From assembly GCA_963778375.1 (NCBI GenBank), contig CAVZTX010000008.1, positions 62,001 through 126,000 of the forward strand: a DNA stretch of 64,000 bases, in the 5' to 3' direction. This stretch comes from CAVZTX01 sp963778375. Its GTDB lineage: Bacteria; Chloroflexota; Ktedonobacteria; Ktedonobacterales; Ktedonobacteraceae. Both the position numbers and the translations under genes were made by a program. The notes below the pieces were generated by a model. It did no database searches and was not told where the DNA came from. It worked only from the letters and a program-made list of their open reading frames with translations. The first letter of the stretch is position 1. Every line of letters begins with the position of its first letter. Below are positions 36,670 to 44,771 of this stretch, in pieces.

Positions 36670-37296
36670 ATGATTCGGGTGTTCATCATAGCGCCGACAC
36701 CAATGATGCGGGCGGGATTGCATGCGATGCTCACAACTGCCAATCTGGAGGTAGTGGGCGAAGCAACCGCCCCAAACGGATTCGTTGACGAACTTTCAGC
36801 GGTTGATGTCATTATTGTGGCAGACGAGAGGCAGTTGGAAGAAGTTGGACATATCGTTACAGGCAGCAGAGCAGTAGCGCTTGTGGTACTATCAGACAGT
36901 GATGAACGTCCGATTTCAATGCTGCGTGCATCCCCGCTGAGAGGCTGGAGTGTTGTCCCGCTGGATGCTCCTGCCTCCCAGCTTGAAGCCGCCGTTGTAG
37001 CGGCTGCTGAGGGATTGATTGCTTTGCCCTCAATGGCAGCCGAACGAACACTGACACAGCGCTCAACCATTGAGGCCTTGAACCTTGATTCGCTCGACGA
37101 ACCACTTACAGGACGTGAGCGCGAAGTATTGGAGATGTTAAGCCGGGGATTATCCAACAAGCTGATCGCCCGCAGACTATCAATTAGTGAGCACACAGTA
37201 AAATTCCATGTCTCCTCGGTCTACACCAAGCTCGGTGCATCCAGCCGTACAGACGCGGTAAGCAGAGGTGTACGTCGTGGATTGATTACTCTTTAA
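36670..37296 (+). CDS. LuxR/NarL-type regulator with a degenerate receiver
   Basis: The C-terminal 65 residues are a normal LuxR helix-turn-helix (LTGREREVLEMLSRGLSNKLIARRLSISEHTVKFHVSSVYTKLGA). The N-terminal half has receiver length and fold pattern but lost its chemistry. The acidic pair is replaced by IAPTPMM, the phospho-Asp position by VIIVADE with Ala in place, and the conserved Lys by Leu (VVPLDAP). It is therefore probably controlled by protein contact or ligand, not phosphorylation. It lies 13 nt after the second protease and 11 nt before the transporter. Confidence 0.85.
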   Translation: MIRVFIIAPTPMMRAGLHAMLTTANLEVVGEATAPNGFVDELSAVDVIIVADERQLEEVGHIVTGSRAVALVVLSDSDERPISMLRASPLRGWSVVPLDAPASQLEAAVVAAAEGLIALPSMAAERTLTQRSTIEALNLDSLDEPLTGREREVLEMLSRGLSNKLIARRLSISEHTVKFHVSSVYTKLGASSRTDAVSRGVRRGLITL

Positions 37297-37307
37297 GGAA
37301 AAAAACG

Positions 37308-39008
37308 ATGTCTCATATTCTGAAGCCCCCATGTGACGAGGGTGTTATCTTATCTAAAACTACAACCAAGCTTACTAGCACTTCCCCACTAGAGTCACCT
37401 CTAACCGATGCCACAAGTACAGCCGCATCCCAAGCAGTTCCTGCTTCCGCTGGCGCAGTAGGAGTATCTGCCACCACGATACGCCCATCTAATATCGGGT
37501 TATGGGTGCTTGTAGCCACGATTCTCGGTTCGAGCATGGCCTTTATCGACGGCACGGTCGTCAATGTGGCGCTGCCGGTCCTGCAAAAAGAGCTAGGAGC
37601 CACAGTTGGAGACGTTCAGTGGGTCGTAGAAGCCTATTCGCTCTTTCTCGCCTCCTTGATTCTGGTGGGCGGATCGCTGGGTGATTCCTTTGGGCGAAAG
37701 CGCATTTTCGCTATAGGTATTGCACTTTTCACGGTAGCTTCAGTCTTGTGCGGCATTTCACCGAATGTAACACTGCTCATCATTGCACGGGCAATTCAGG
37801 GTATAGGTGGAGCATTGCTTGTGCCAGGTAGTCTGGCAATCATCAGCGCCTCGTTCGACAGCAAGGAACGCGGGCGAGCGATTGGCACATGGTCAGGCTT
37901 CACAGCCATTACTTCGGTCATAGGTCCGGTCCTGGGAGGCTGGCTGGTCCAGTATGCTTCCTGGCGCTGGGTCTTTTTTATTAATGTTCCCCTGGCGGCA
38001 ATCGTACTGGCCGTCCTCTTTTTGCGTGTTCCAGAAAGTAGTGATACAGAAGATACTCCCCACATCGACTGGTTGGGGGCATTGCTGGCAACACTCGGGC
38101 TTGGCGGTATCGTCTTTGGGCTGATCCAGTCGGATAGCCTTGGCCTCAGCGCTCCATTGGTCCTCATCTCTCTGTCGGTCGGTGTCGTTGCACTTATCGC
38201 GTTCGTAGCAGTAGAAGCCCGCAGCCGCTTACCAATGGTACCGCTTAGCCTGTTTCGCTCTCGAACCTTCAGTGGTGCAAATCTACTGACCCTGTTCTTA
38301 TACGCGGCTCTAGGTGGATCACTGTTCTTTCTTCCCTTCAACCTCATTTCAGTGCAGGGCTACCCTCCCAGCGCTGCTGGCGCAGCCATGCTGCCAACAA
38401 TTGTGATTTTGTTCTTGCTCTCGCGCTGGTCTGGTGGTTTGATTAACCGCTTCGGAGCAAAGCTGCCACTGATTGTCGGCCCGGTGATCGCGGCTATCGG
38501 CTTCGCCCTATTTGCTCGCCCGGATATTGGTGGAAGTTATTGGACAACCTTTTTCCCGGCGTCAGTGGTCCTGGGATTGGGCATGGCTATCAGCGTCTCC
38601 CCACTGACTACAGCAGTGATGGGTGCAGTGGACGCCCACCGAGCCGGTACTGCCTCCGGCATCAATAATGCCGTTTCCCGCACAGCAGGTTTGCTTGCCA
38701 TCGCGGTATTGGGCATCATTGTTCTGGCCTTCTTCAATGGCAGCCTTGATAGCCACCTTGCAGCGCTCAATCTAGCAGGCCCGGTGCTTCAATCGATTAA
38801 TGCCCACCGATCACTACTGGTCGGGATTCCCATCCCTGTTGGTGGGGAAACTGGTATGCTATTGAAACAGGCCATCAAGGAATCGTTTGTTACAGGTTTC
38901 CGCGCAGCCATGCTGACAGCGGCAGGTCTGGCCCTCGCCGCCGCACTCAGTTCCTTGTTCCTAATTGAGGGTAAAAACCAACCAATTGATGGAAATATAA
39001 GGATGTAA
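37308..39008 (+). CDS. MFS drug exporter, DHA2 (14-helix) family
   Basis: The 566-residue protein has about 14 transmembrane helices and DHA2 motifs: SSMAFIDGTVVNVALP in helix 1, GGSLGDSFGRKRIF (motif A), ARAIQGIGGALLVPGSLA (motif B) and GPVLGGWLVQYASWRWVFFINVP (motif C and the following block). It is expected to export hydrophobic compounds with proton antiport. An N-terminal 60-residue Ser/Thr-rich extension precedes helix 1. Being last in the HtrA-LuxR operon suggests a stress- or toxin-response unit. Confidence 0.9.
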   Translation: MSHILKPPCDEGVILSKTTTKLTSTSPLESPLTDATSTAASQAVPASAGAVGVSATTIRPSNIGLWVLVATILGSSMAFIDGTVVNVALPVLQKELGATVGDVQWVVEAYSLFLASLILVGGSLGDSFGRKRIFAIGIALFTVASVLCGISPNVTLLIIARAIQGIGGALLVPGSLAIISASFDSKERGRAIGTWSGFTAITSVIGPVLGGWLVQYASWRWVFFINVPLAAIVLAVLFLRVPESSDTEDTPHIDWLGALLATLGLGGIVFGLIQSDSLGLSAPLVLISLSVGVVALIAFVAVEARSRLPMVPLSLFRSRTFSGANLLTLFLYAALGGSLFFLPFNLISVQGYPPSAAGAAMLPTIVILFLLSRWSGGLINRFGAKLPLIVGPVIAAIGFALFARPDIGGSYWTTFFPASVVLGLGMAISVSPLTTAVMGAVDAHRAGTASGINNAVSRTAGLLAIAVLGIIVLAFFNGSLDSHLAALNLAGPVLQSINAHRSLLVGIPIPVGGETGMLLKQAIKESFVTGFRAAMLTAAGLALAAALSSLFLIEGKNQPIDGNIRM

Positions 39009-39049
39009 TCCGTTACACCCTTCTACTTGAACCTTTAAAGGAGATGTAT

Positions 39050-39307
39050 ATGGCACAACAATGTACGCATCTTGACACGATACAAGACGTTACACCCAGC
39101 GCAAATGGGTGCGAAGATTGCCTGAAAACTGGTGATAGCTGGGTGCATCTGCGCCTCTGCCTCGAATGTGGGCACGTCGGCTGCTGCGACTCATCCAAGA
39201 ACAAGCACGCCACTAAACACTTCCATGCTGCCAACCACCCAATTATCCAGTCGTTCCAGCCCGGTGAAGATTGGCGCTGGTGCTACATCGACCAGGTTAT
39301 GCTTTAG
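39050..39307 (+). CDS. Stand-alone UBP-type zinc finger protein
   Basis: The 85-residue protein is essentially one ZnF-UBP domain: CTHLD, CEDCL, WVHLRLCLECGHVGCCDSSKNKHATKHFH and WRWCYID. In eukaryotes the domain binds the ubiquitin C-terminus; bacterial copies are often next to transporters or redox genes and have no proven ligand. The start is ATG 39050, 7 nt after AAAGGAG; ATG 39044 overlaps that site. It follows the MFS gene by 41 nt. Confidence 0.9.
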   Translation: MAQQCTHLDTIQDVTPSANGCEDCLKTGDSWVHLRLCLECGHVGCCDSSKNKHATKHFHAANHPIIQSFQPGEDWRWCYIDQVML

Positions 39308-39314
39308 ATTCAGG

Positions 39315-39351
39315 AGAGTGAGATCGTTTCACTCGTGAACGGTCTCGCTCT
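39315..39351. terminator. Inverted repeat at convergent gene ends
   Basis: AGAGTGAGATCGTT and AACGGTCTCGCTCT pair over 14 bp with two G-U pairs around a 9-nt loop. It overlaps the 3' end of the minus-strand gene. There is no U-tract on either side, so termination would be weak or factor-assisted. Confidence 0.5.
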
Positions 39352-39826
39352 TCCATTCACACGTTTCGGGGATTGCCTGCTTGAGGGCTTCGGCCAAACT
39401 ATCGATATCGGTCACATCATCTCGATAAACTGCCCAGGCCTTTGGTTTTTGCTGCTGTGTTGCCGGCTTACGATAAACGGTAATGCCGATACGTTTCCCA
39501 TTGGGAAAAAACTCCTCTTTCACACGCGTAAGTTCCTCCCAACGTACCTCGATCACCTCGCCATTGCGACTGCGTTTCACAAGCACCTCCGGCTCCAATG
39601 TGATGGTAAACGGGACCGGAGCAATAAGACGCAAATAGACCACAAAGCCTAGAATAAAAACGATAGCAACAATTGTACTACCGACCGCTGGGACACCTTC
39701 ATGCAGGGCAATCACTAGTACCACGGCAGTTATGCCCAGCACGCCAATGTAGGTCATGACACGCTTGAAAGTGCTGAGACCCGGCCCAATAAAGACCTGC
39801 CCGTGTGCCGCTGTAGATGACGCCAT
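39329..39826 (-). CDS. Membrane protein with PH-like cytosolic domain, unknown
   Basis: The 165-residue protein has two transmembrane helices (about residues 22-42 and 46-66). A beta-rich domain follows (FTITLEPEVLVKRSRNGEVIEVRWEEL), which looks like a bacterial PH-type domain, and then a short helix. I do not recognise a named family. Confidence 0.65.
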   Translation of the reverse strand: MASSTAAHGQVFIGPGLSTFKRVMTYIGVLGITAVVLVIALHEGVPAVGSTIVAIVFILGFVVYLRLIAPVPFTITLEPEVLVKRSRNGEVIEVRWEELTRVKEEFFPNGKRIGITVYRKPATQQQKPKAWAVYRDDVTDIDSLAEALKQAIPETCEWKSETVHE

Positions 39827-39863
39827 TGCTAGCTCCTAAGTTAACAAATTAAACCGGGCATGA

Positions 39864-39898
39864 CACAGGCGGCACCCCTTGCGGGTGCTATGCCTGTG
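39864..39898. repeat. Compact hairpin in a divergent intergenic region
   Basis: CACAGGC with GCCTGTG and an inner GCACCC with GGGTGC make a near-perfect hairpin. It lies 38 nt upstream of the minus-strand gene and 34 nt upstream of the ROK promoter. No U-tract follows. It may be a REP-type element or a protein site. Confidence 0.45.
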
Positions 39899-39932
39899 AA
39901 AAACGAACTATGCCCTAACATCCTATCACACT

Positions 39933-39960
39933 TTGCGCCACTCTCTCAATATGATATACT
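39933..39960 (+). promoter_or_regulatory. Promoter of the ROK gene
   Basis: TTGCGC (39933-39938), a 16-nt spacer and TGA-TATACT (-10 at 39955-39960, with an extended TGn) form a good promoter. The leader to GTG 40114 is about 145 nt. Confidence 0.6.
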
Positions 39961-40113
39961 TATCCCGCTGTCTCAAAACGCAATGAAGCTTTGAAACTCG
40001 TATACGTCTCTGTAGCAGTCCGCGTAGCAGCACAAAAAGCACAATGCGCTGGCAGTCCCCGAAGAAGGACTTCCTGTAATCCTACCCACATTGCAAAGAG
40101 GGAGGCTCAATAC

Positions 40114-41166
40114 GTGTCATCACAACACACATCAGGAACATTTCCCGGAGCACAATTAGAAATACAGAGGACTACCGGCAAGTTGCTGGCAACACAGGGA
40201 TACGTACTTGGCATCGAGATTAGCGGGAGTGGCGCGCGTCAGTCCGTGAGCCTTGCCGATCTGAATGGCACAATACTCCATCGAGTGCGTCGCCCACTAG
40301 AATATATACCCGATACTACCACCGTTCTGAATCTACTTGATGATATGCTTGCCGAAGTTACGCATCCCGAGCAACTTCATGACGGGCGCATCTTGCGTGT
40401 TGGTGTGGCCGTCGGTGGCTTAGTAGACTCATCTCGTGGCATTGTACACACCCTACATCACTCACATGGCTGGGACAATTTTCCTTTACAGGACCATTTT
40501 GAGCAACAACTTGATGTGCCTTGTATAATTGATAACGATGCGAACGCGGCAGCATTGGCAGAGGTAGCACATGGTGTAGCTACAGGTGAACGGGTTGCTT
40601 TGTATGTGGGGATGGGGCGCGGCATCGGCGGTGGGTTGGTTGTCAATGGCAAGATTTATCACGGGATGACGTGTACCGCGGGCGAGATTGGGCATATGCT
40701 CGTCAAAGAGAATGGGCCGAAATGCTCATGTGGTGGTTTTGGACATCTCGAGGCCATTGCATCAGCTCAGGCGATTTCGCGAACCATGATTGGCCTTTCG
40801 GTCGAGTATCCCGAGACGGAAGAGGCCATTCGCCGGGTCACAGGCGGTAGGGCTGAGCGCATAACTGCCGAACAGGTATTCCGATTGGCAGCAGAAGGTG
40901 ACAAAATAGCTCAGCGAGTCGTTGATGATGTACGTACCTACCTGGGAATAGCCCTGGCCAATATCGTTCAATTAATAAACCCGGGTGTAATTATTCTGGG
41001 CGGACAGGTTGCACAGGCAGAAGAACTGCTGATTTCGCCGTTACAGGCGCGTATACATGACTTGTGCTTGCCAGCAGCCGGCGAGAATTTACGTATCGTC
41101 AAGAGTTCGCTTGGGTCAGAAGCAAATAGTGTGGGCGCGGTAACACTCGCCCTTCAAGATATATAG
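40114..41166 (+). CDS. ROK family protein (sugar kinase-like)
   Basis: The 350-residue product starts at GTG 40114, 8 nt after AGGGAGG; an upstream frame start at 39991 overlaps the promoter. It has the ROK ATPase core: GIEISGSGARQSVSLADLNG, GVAVGGLVD, IDNDANAAALAE with the catalytic Asp, and a GMGRGIGGGLVVNGKIYHG phosphate loop. The zinc motif reads CSCGGFGHLEA, with His in place of the third Cys. No DNA-binding domain precedes the core, so it is a kinase such as glucokinase rather than a ROK repressor. A pseudokinase gene follows. Confidence 0.87.
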   Translation: MSSQHTSGTFPGAQLEIQRTTGKLLATQGYVLGIEISGSGARQSVSLADLNGTILHRVRRPLEYIPDTTTVLNLLDDMLAEVTHPEQLHDGRILRVGVAVGGLVDSSRGIVHTLHHSHGWDNFPLQDHFEQQLDVPCIIDNDANAAALAEVAHGVATGERVALYVGMGRGIGGGLVVNGKIYHGMTCTAGEIGHMLVKENGPKCSCGGFGHLEAIASAQAISRTMIGLSVEYPETEEAIRRVTGGRAERITAEQVFRLAAEGDKIAQRVVDDVRTYLGIALANIVQLINPGVIILGGQVAQAEELLISPLQARIHDLCLPAAGENLRIVKSSLGSEANSVGAVTLALQDI

Positions 41167-41196
41167 AATCCAATAGGCTATGCGAAGATTGAAAGA

Positions 41197-41244
41197 CAGC
41201 CTGCAACGACGCTGTGCGTCTAGTGCTTCGCACTCAGCAGGCTG
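41197..41244 (+). promoter_or_regulatory. Hairpin abutting the ribosome site of the pseudokinase gene
   Basis: CAGCCTGC and GCAGGCTG pair perfectly over 8 bp, with an inner AGTGC-TTC-GCACT stem-loop. The GAGAGGA ribosome site starts at the 3' foot of the hairpin, so the structure could modulate translation. Confidence 0.5.
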
Positions 41245-41258
41245 AGAGGAACGTAATC

Positions 41259-42479
41259 GTGGAAACAGGTCGGGTCATTAATCACCGCTACCTGCTGCAA
41301 CGTCTGATCAAGCAGGGACAGATCTGCACCGTATACCAGGGAACAGATCAGCTACTGCAGCGCGTCGTCGCGGTGAAGACAGTGCCTGCCTCCTACGTGC
41401 TCCCTTATCGAGCCGCCATTCAGATGACATCTCACTTCTCACATCCAAATGTCATCGGTCTCTATGACCTAATAGCCGAACCGGGTAGCCTTTATATTGT
41501 GCAGGAATATGTCGAGGGCGATGATTTTTCTGCACTCTTGCAAACACAACTGACTCCCTACGAGGTTGCTGATATTGGCTGCCAGATTTGTCAGGCCTTG
41601 ATCTATGCCGGAAGTTCTTCCCACAAAATTTGCCACGGCGACCTGACACCTCACGCCGTCGTACGTGACCGCACCGGCCGAATTCGCGTCAACAATTTTG
41701 CTTTACCAAGCGATCTCGACTACTTTGAAAGTTGGAGCATAGTTGGTGGTGATGGTACAGCTATCTCCGACGACGAACTGCCCTGGGGGCAACAAAGCGA
41801 AGGGCGGCAGGAAAACGATACTCGTGCCCTCGGCCTGCTCCTCTACCAATTGCTCACAGGAAGGCCAGCCGGGGCTACCACGGTTGAGCCCCCTTCCGAT
41901 GGACGATTACGTTTCCAGCGCACGGTTCCACCCGAGTTATGCGAAACGGTTGCGCGTGCGGTGATGCGCCAGCATCCACAGCATTTCACCACTGTTGAGG
42001 CACTCTACACAGAACTCAATACATTGGCAGAGGTACTGGAAACAGCTGTCCCCGTGCCGGTAGCAGCGGGAGCAACCGCTGCACCTCCAGCCAGCGCATA
42101 TGCAGCCGAGGAAGTAGTTCCGCCTCAGCAATTCTCGCCAGCAAACGCAGGAACAGGCATGACAGGTATCGGTGTGGGTCCTGGCATGGGAAAACCCATT
42201 TCTACCCTATCGGTGAGAGATACCGAGCAGCCCGGTCAGGCTTTCCCTCCATATCGATCTGAGCAGGGACTTATCTTGCCTTCGGCAGAACCTGCCCCTG
42301 CATCCGCAACCATAGCTGACATCCCGTACAACCTGGCAGCAGCACGTCAAGCCGCTTACGGAGAGACTGCCTCAGGATCTCACCGCTCGCGCATCCTCAT
42401 ACTTTTGCTCATGTGTTTGATAGCGTTCGCTCTTTTCTTTGTTGTCGGCTACTTCGCGGGACACCTGTTGATACCATGA
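41259..42479 (+). CDS. Membrane-anchored Ser/Thr pseudokinase
   Basis: The 406-residue protein starts at GTG 41259 after GAGAGGA; GTG 41214 lies inside the upstream hairpin. Residues 8-245 have a protein-kinase fold: the beta-3 Lys in VVAVKTVP, QEYVEGDDFSALL, and ALGLLLYQLLTGRPA. The active site is impaired. HRDxKxxN reads HGDLTPHA, so the catalytic Asp remains but the Asn is lost, and DFG is replaced by NFA. Phosphotransfer is unlikely. A Pro/Ala-rich linker leads to one C-terminal transmembrane helix (ILILLLMCLIAFALFFVVGY), so the kinase-like domain faces the cytoplasm. Bacterial pseudokinases such as MviN's partner act as phosphopeptide or protein scaffolds. Confidence 0.83.
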   Translation: METGRVINHRYLLQRLIKQGQICTVYQGTDQLLQRVVAVKTVPASYVLPYRAAIQMTSHFSHPNVIGLYDLIAEPGSLYIVQEYVEGDDFSALLQTQLTPYEVADIGCQICQALIYAGSSSHKICHGDLTPHAVVRDRTGRIRVNNFALPSDLDYFESWSIVGGDGTAISDDELPWGQQSEGRQENDTRALGLLLYQLLTGRPAGATTVEPPSDGRLRFQRTVPPELCETVARAVMRQHPQHFTTVEALYTELNTLAEVLETAVPVPVAAGATAAPPASAYAAEEVVPPQQFSPANAGTGMTGIGVGPGMGKPISTLSVRDTEQPGQAFPPYRSEQGLILPSAEPAPASATIADIPYNLAAARQAAYGETASGSHRSRILILLLMCLIAFALFFVVGYFAGHLLIP

Positions 42480-42499
42480 GACTGTATCGACCGTGAGGC

Positions 42500-43378
42500 T
42501 CATACTCCTGTAATTGGTTCGTCCATCCCCTCGACCATATAAGCATGTGACATATGTTCGCTATTCCAGGCAAAGCCAACATTTCCGAGGCGATCCACCA
42601 CGATCAACCCTCCTGTACCCGTAGCTCTGGCACCCAGCACTGCAATCGCCGCCTGTGCCGCGTCACGTGCCACATCTCCTCGCGCCACAAAATCAGCAGT
42701 ACGCTTAGCAATGAGCAGGCGAATGAAATCTTCCCCATGACCCGTACAAGAAATAGCAGCATTGTCGTCAGCATAAAATCCGCAACCTATCAGCGGTGAA
42801 TCACCAACCCGGCCTGGATACTTATTCTCAATCCCTCCCGTCGATGTAGCAGCGGCAAGTGTACCAAACGTATCCAGTGCAACCGCGCCAACCGTGCCAT
42901 GCTTCTCTCCATCTGTTGAGGCCGAGGAGGTAGCTTCCTTCCACTTGTTATATTGACGCTCGGTCATCAAATCTTCCAGTTGGCACAAAGATACCCCTTG
43001 CTCCTGTGCAAACTGTTGCGCTCCCTCGCCCACAAGCAAAGCGTGTGGACTCTCCAGAACCTTTCGTGCAAGCGAGATAGGATTTTTGATCAACTCAACA
43101 TCTGCCACAGCACCAACGCTAAGAGCATGTCCATCCATAATGCCCGCGTCCAGTTGGATATTGCCATCAGTAGTCAGACAAGCTCCCGTACCTGCATTAA
43201 AATTGGGATTATCCTCAAGTGAACGTACCGCAGCCTCAACAGCATCCAGCGCGGAACCACCCAATTGCAAAATACGCCACCCCACCAGCGCAGCTTCTCT
43301 ACACCCTGCCTGAGCACTCTCAGTACGACCATCTTCAATATCCCCCGCCCCTCCATGAACGATAATAGCAATCGGCAT
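42500..43378 (-). CDS. iaaA: Isoaspartyl peptidase / L-asparaginase (Ntn hydrolase)
   Basis: The 292-residue precursor belongs to the plant-type asparaginase family, which self-cleaves before a Thr that becomes the nucleophile. It has IIVHGGAGDI, NAGTGACLTTDGNIQLDAGIMDG, the cleavage site HGTVGAVALD (Thr nucleophile), ATSTGGIENKYPGRVGDSPLIG and CTGHGE. It removes isoaspartyl residues from degraded peptides or hydrolyses Asn. ATG 43378 follows AAGGAGG by 6 nt, so the upstream ATG at 43405 is rejected. Confidence 0.93.
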   Translation of the reverse strand: MPIAIIVHGGAGDIEDGRTESAQAGCREAALVGWRILQLGGSALDAVEAAVRSLEDNPNFNAGTGACLTTDGNIQLDAGIMDGHALSVGAVADVELIKNPISLARKVLESPHALLVGEGAQQFAQEQGVSLCQLEDLMTERQYNKWKEATSSASTDGEKHGTVGAVALDTFGTLAAATSTGGIENKYPGRVGDSPLIGCGFYADDNAAISCTGHGEDFIRLLIAKRTADFVARGDVARDAAQAAIAVLGARATGTGGLIVVDRLGNVGFAWNSEHMSHAYMVEGMDEPITGV

Positions 43379-43414
43379 GCAGCGCCTCCTTAATGGTTTT
43401 AGCATATTGTACCA

Positions 43415-44659
43415 TCACTTATCAGGCACATTCATACTTACCCGTTCCGGTTGAGGCCTCCTCTGCAAACTCACCCACAGGCCCAACATTACAATCGTCA
43501 GAACAATCACATAAGGCAGCAGCGACCACATACCAATACGCTGCGCCAAATTTCCAGCCAACCATGGAAATAGGGCCGCGCCCATACTACCAAGGCTCGC
43601 AAGAAAACCAATCGCGCTCGGAAGAATCCGCGACGATACTAGATTCGACATCAGGGCAATGGTTGTCGGGAAAATCGGCCCCAGGCTGAAACCCGTTATT
43701 GCCAGCCCAAATGCTGCCACTCCCTGTACTGGCACCAGCCAGATCAGCAGAACGCCAACCACCACCCCCAACAAACAACCCTCTATCAAACGCTTATTAC
43801 CAACCCTCTGAGCTACCATCCCAAGCGTGAGACGCCCCAATGTCAAGCCCAGCCAATATCCACTAACCGACCAACCCGAGAGCAGCAACAATCCATGCCG
43901 TTCATCGATCAGAAAACTATAGCTCCAACTGCCCAGGCTCACTTCCGTGCCTACATAAAAGAGCAGAAATAGAGCAGCTAGCCAAACGATACGCAGCTTG
44001 AGCGCGGCTACCAGCACATTGCCCTGGGCTTTCGCTACATCCTTCTGGAAAAGAACTTCTCGTCTATCGAAGAACAATCTAAAGCCAATGAGTAGCACAA
44101 GACTCATACCCACCCAGATCAAATAAACGCTATTCCATCCCCACCCAATTGCCAAAATCGTAGAAGCCACTACCGGACCCAGCCACGCCCCCGCACCATA
44201 AAAAGCATGCAGATAATTGAGCAGCGCAGTATTGCGAGGTAACCCGGCAATATACGCGTTTAAGCCTGCATCGATCACTGCTACCCCGAAGCCCAATGGC
44301 AGCAACATGATCAATACCACGGTAAAGGGCGGCATCAAGCTAAGCGCTCCTGCACCGAGTAAGAAACTCGCCGCTCCCAACATCAGGAATAGCCGCTGAC
44401 CCAGCTTCTCAACCATCAACCCGCTGTTGAAGGCGGCAACGAGATAGCCAAACGCGGCCGACAGGAAGAGTAACCCGAGCGTTGCTTTATCAACGTTGTA
44501 ATGAGCTCCTATGCTGGGGAGCAGTACCCCTAATGCACCGTCATTTGCACCAATTAAAATAAAGGCGAAAAAAGAGAGTCCAATCTGCGGACGTACTGAA
44601 GAAGCTAGATTGAGTTGCTCGCCCTCACCTGTTGTCGTTTTTATCATCTTCTTTGTCAT
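43415..44659 (-). CDS. MFS transporter (FucP/YbjJ-like, 12-helix)
   Basis: The 414-residue protein has 12 hydrophobic helices: IGLSFFAFILIGANDGALGVLLPSIG in helix 1, a GYLVAAFNSGLMVEKLGQR loop in motif-A position, and a second half with SGYWLGLTLGRLTLG. The pattern resembles the FucP/YbjJ group of sugar-type or metabolite transporters. The substrate is unknown. It is 36 nt upstream of iaaA on the same strand and may be co-transcribed. Confidence 0.85.
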   Translation of the reverse strand: MTKKMIKTTTGEGEQLNLASSVRPQIGLSFFAFILIGANDGALGVLLPSIGAHYNVDKATLGLLFLSAAFGYLVAAFNSGLMVEKLGQRLFLMLGAASFLLGAGALSLMPPFTVVLIMLLPLGFGVAVIDAGLNAYIAGLPRNTALLNYLHAFYGAGAWLGPVVASTILAIGWGWNSVYLIWVGMSLVLLIGFRLFFDRREVLFQKDVAKAQGNVLVAALKLRIVWLAALFLLFYVGTEVSLGSWSYSFLIDERHGLLLLSGWSVSGYWLGLTLGRLTLGMVAQRVGNKRLIEGCLLGVVVGVLLIWLVPVQGVAAFGLAITGFSLGPIFPTTIALMSNLVSSRILPSAIGFLASLGSMGAALFPWLAGNLAQRIGMWSLLPYVIVLTIVMLGLWVSLQRRPQPERVSMNVPDK

Positions 44660-44771
44660 GCTCTTTGCAGTATACCATCAACGAATTACCCATCATTGAC
44701 AATCCACCATTATCCCTGATACCCTACTGCTACGATCAATAGTATTTCATCCCTTCGTGAAGGAGTCTCAC

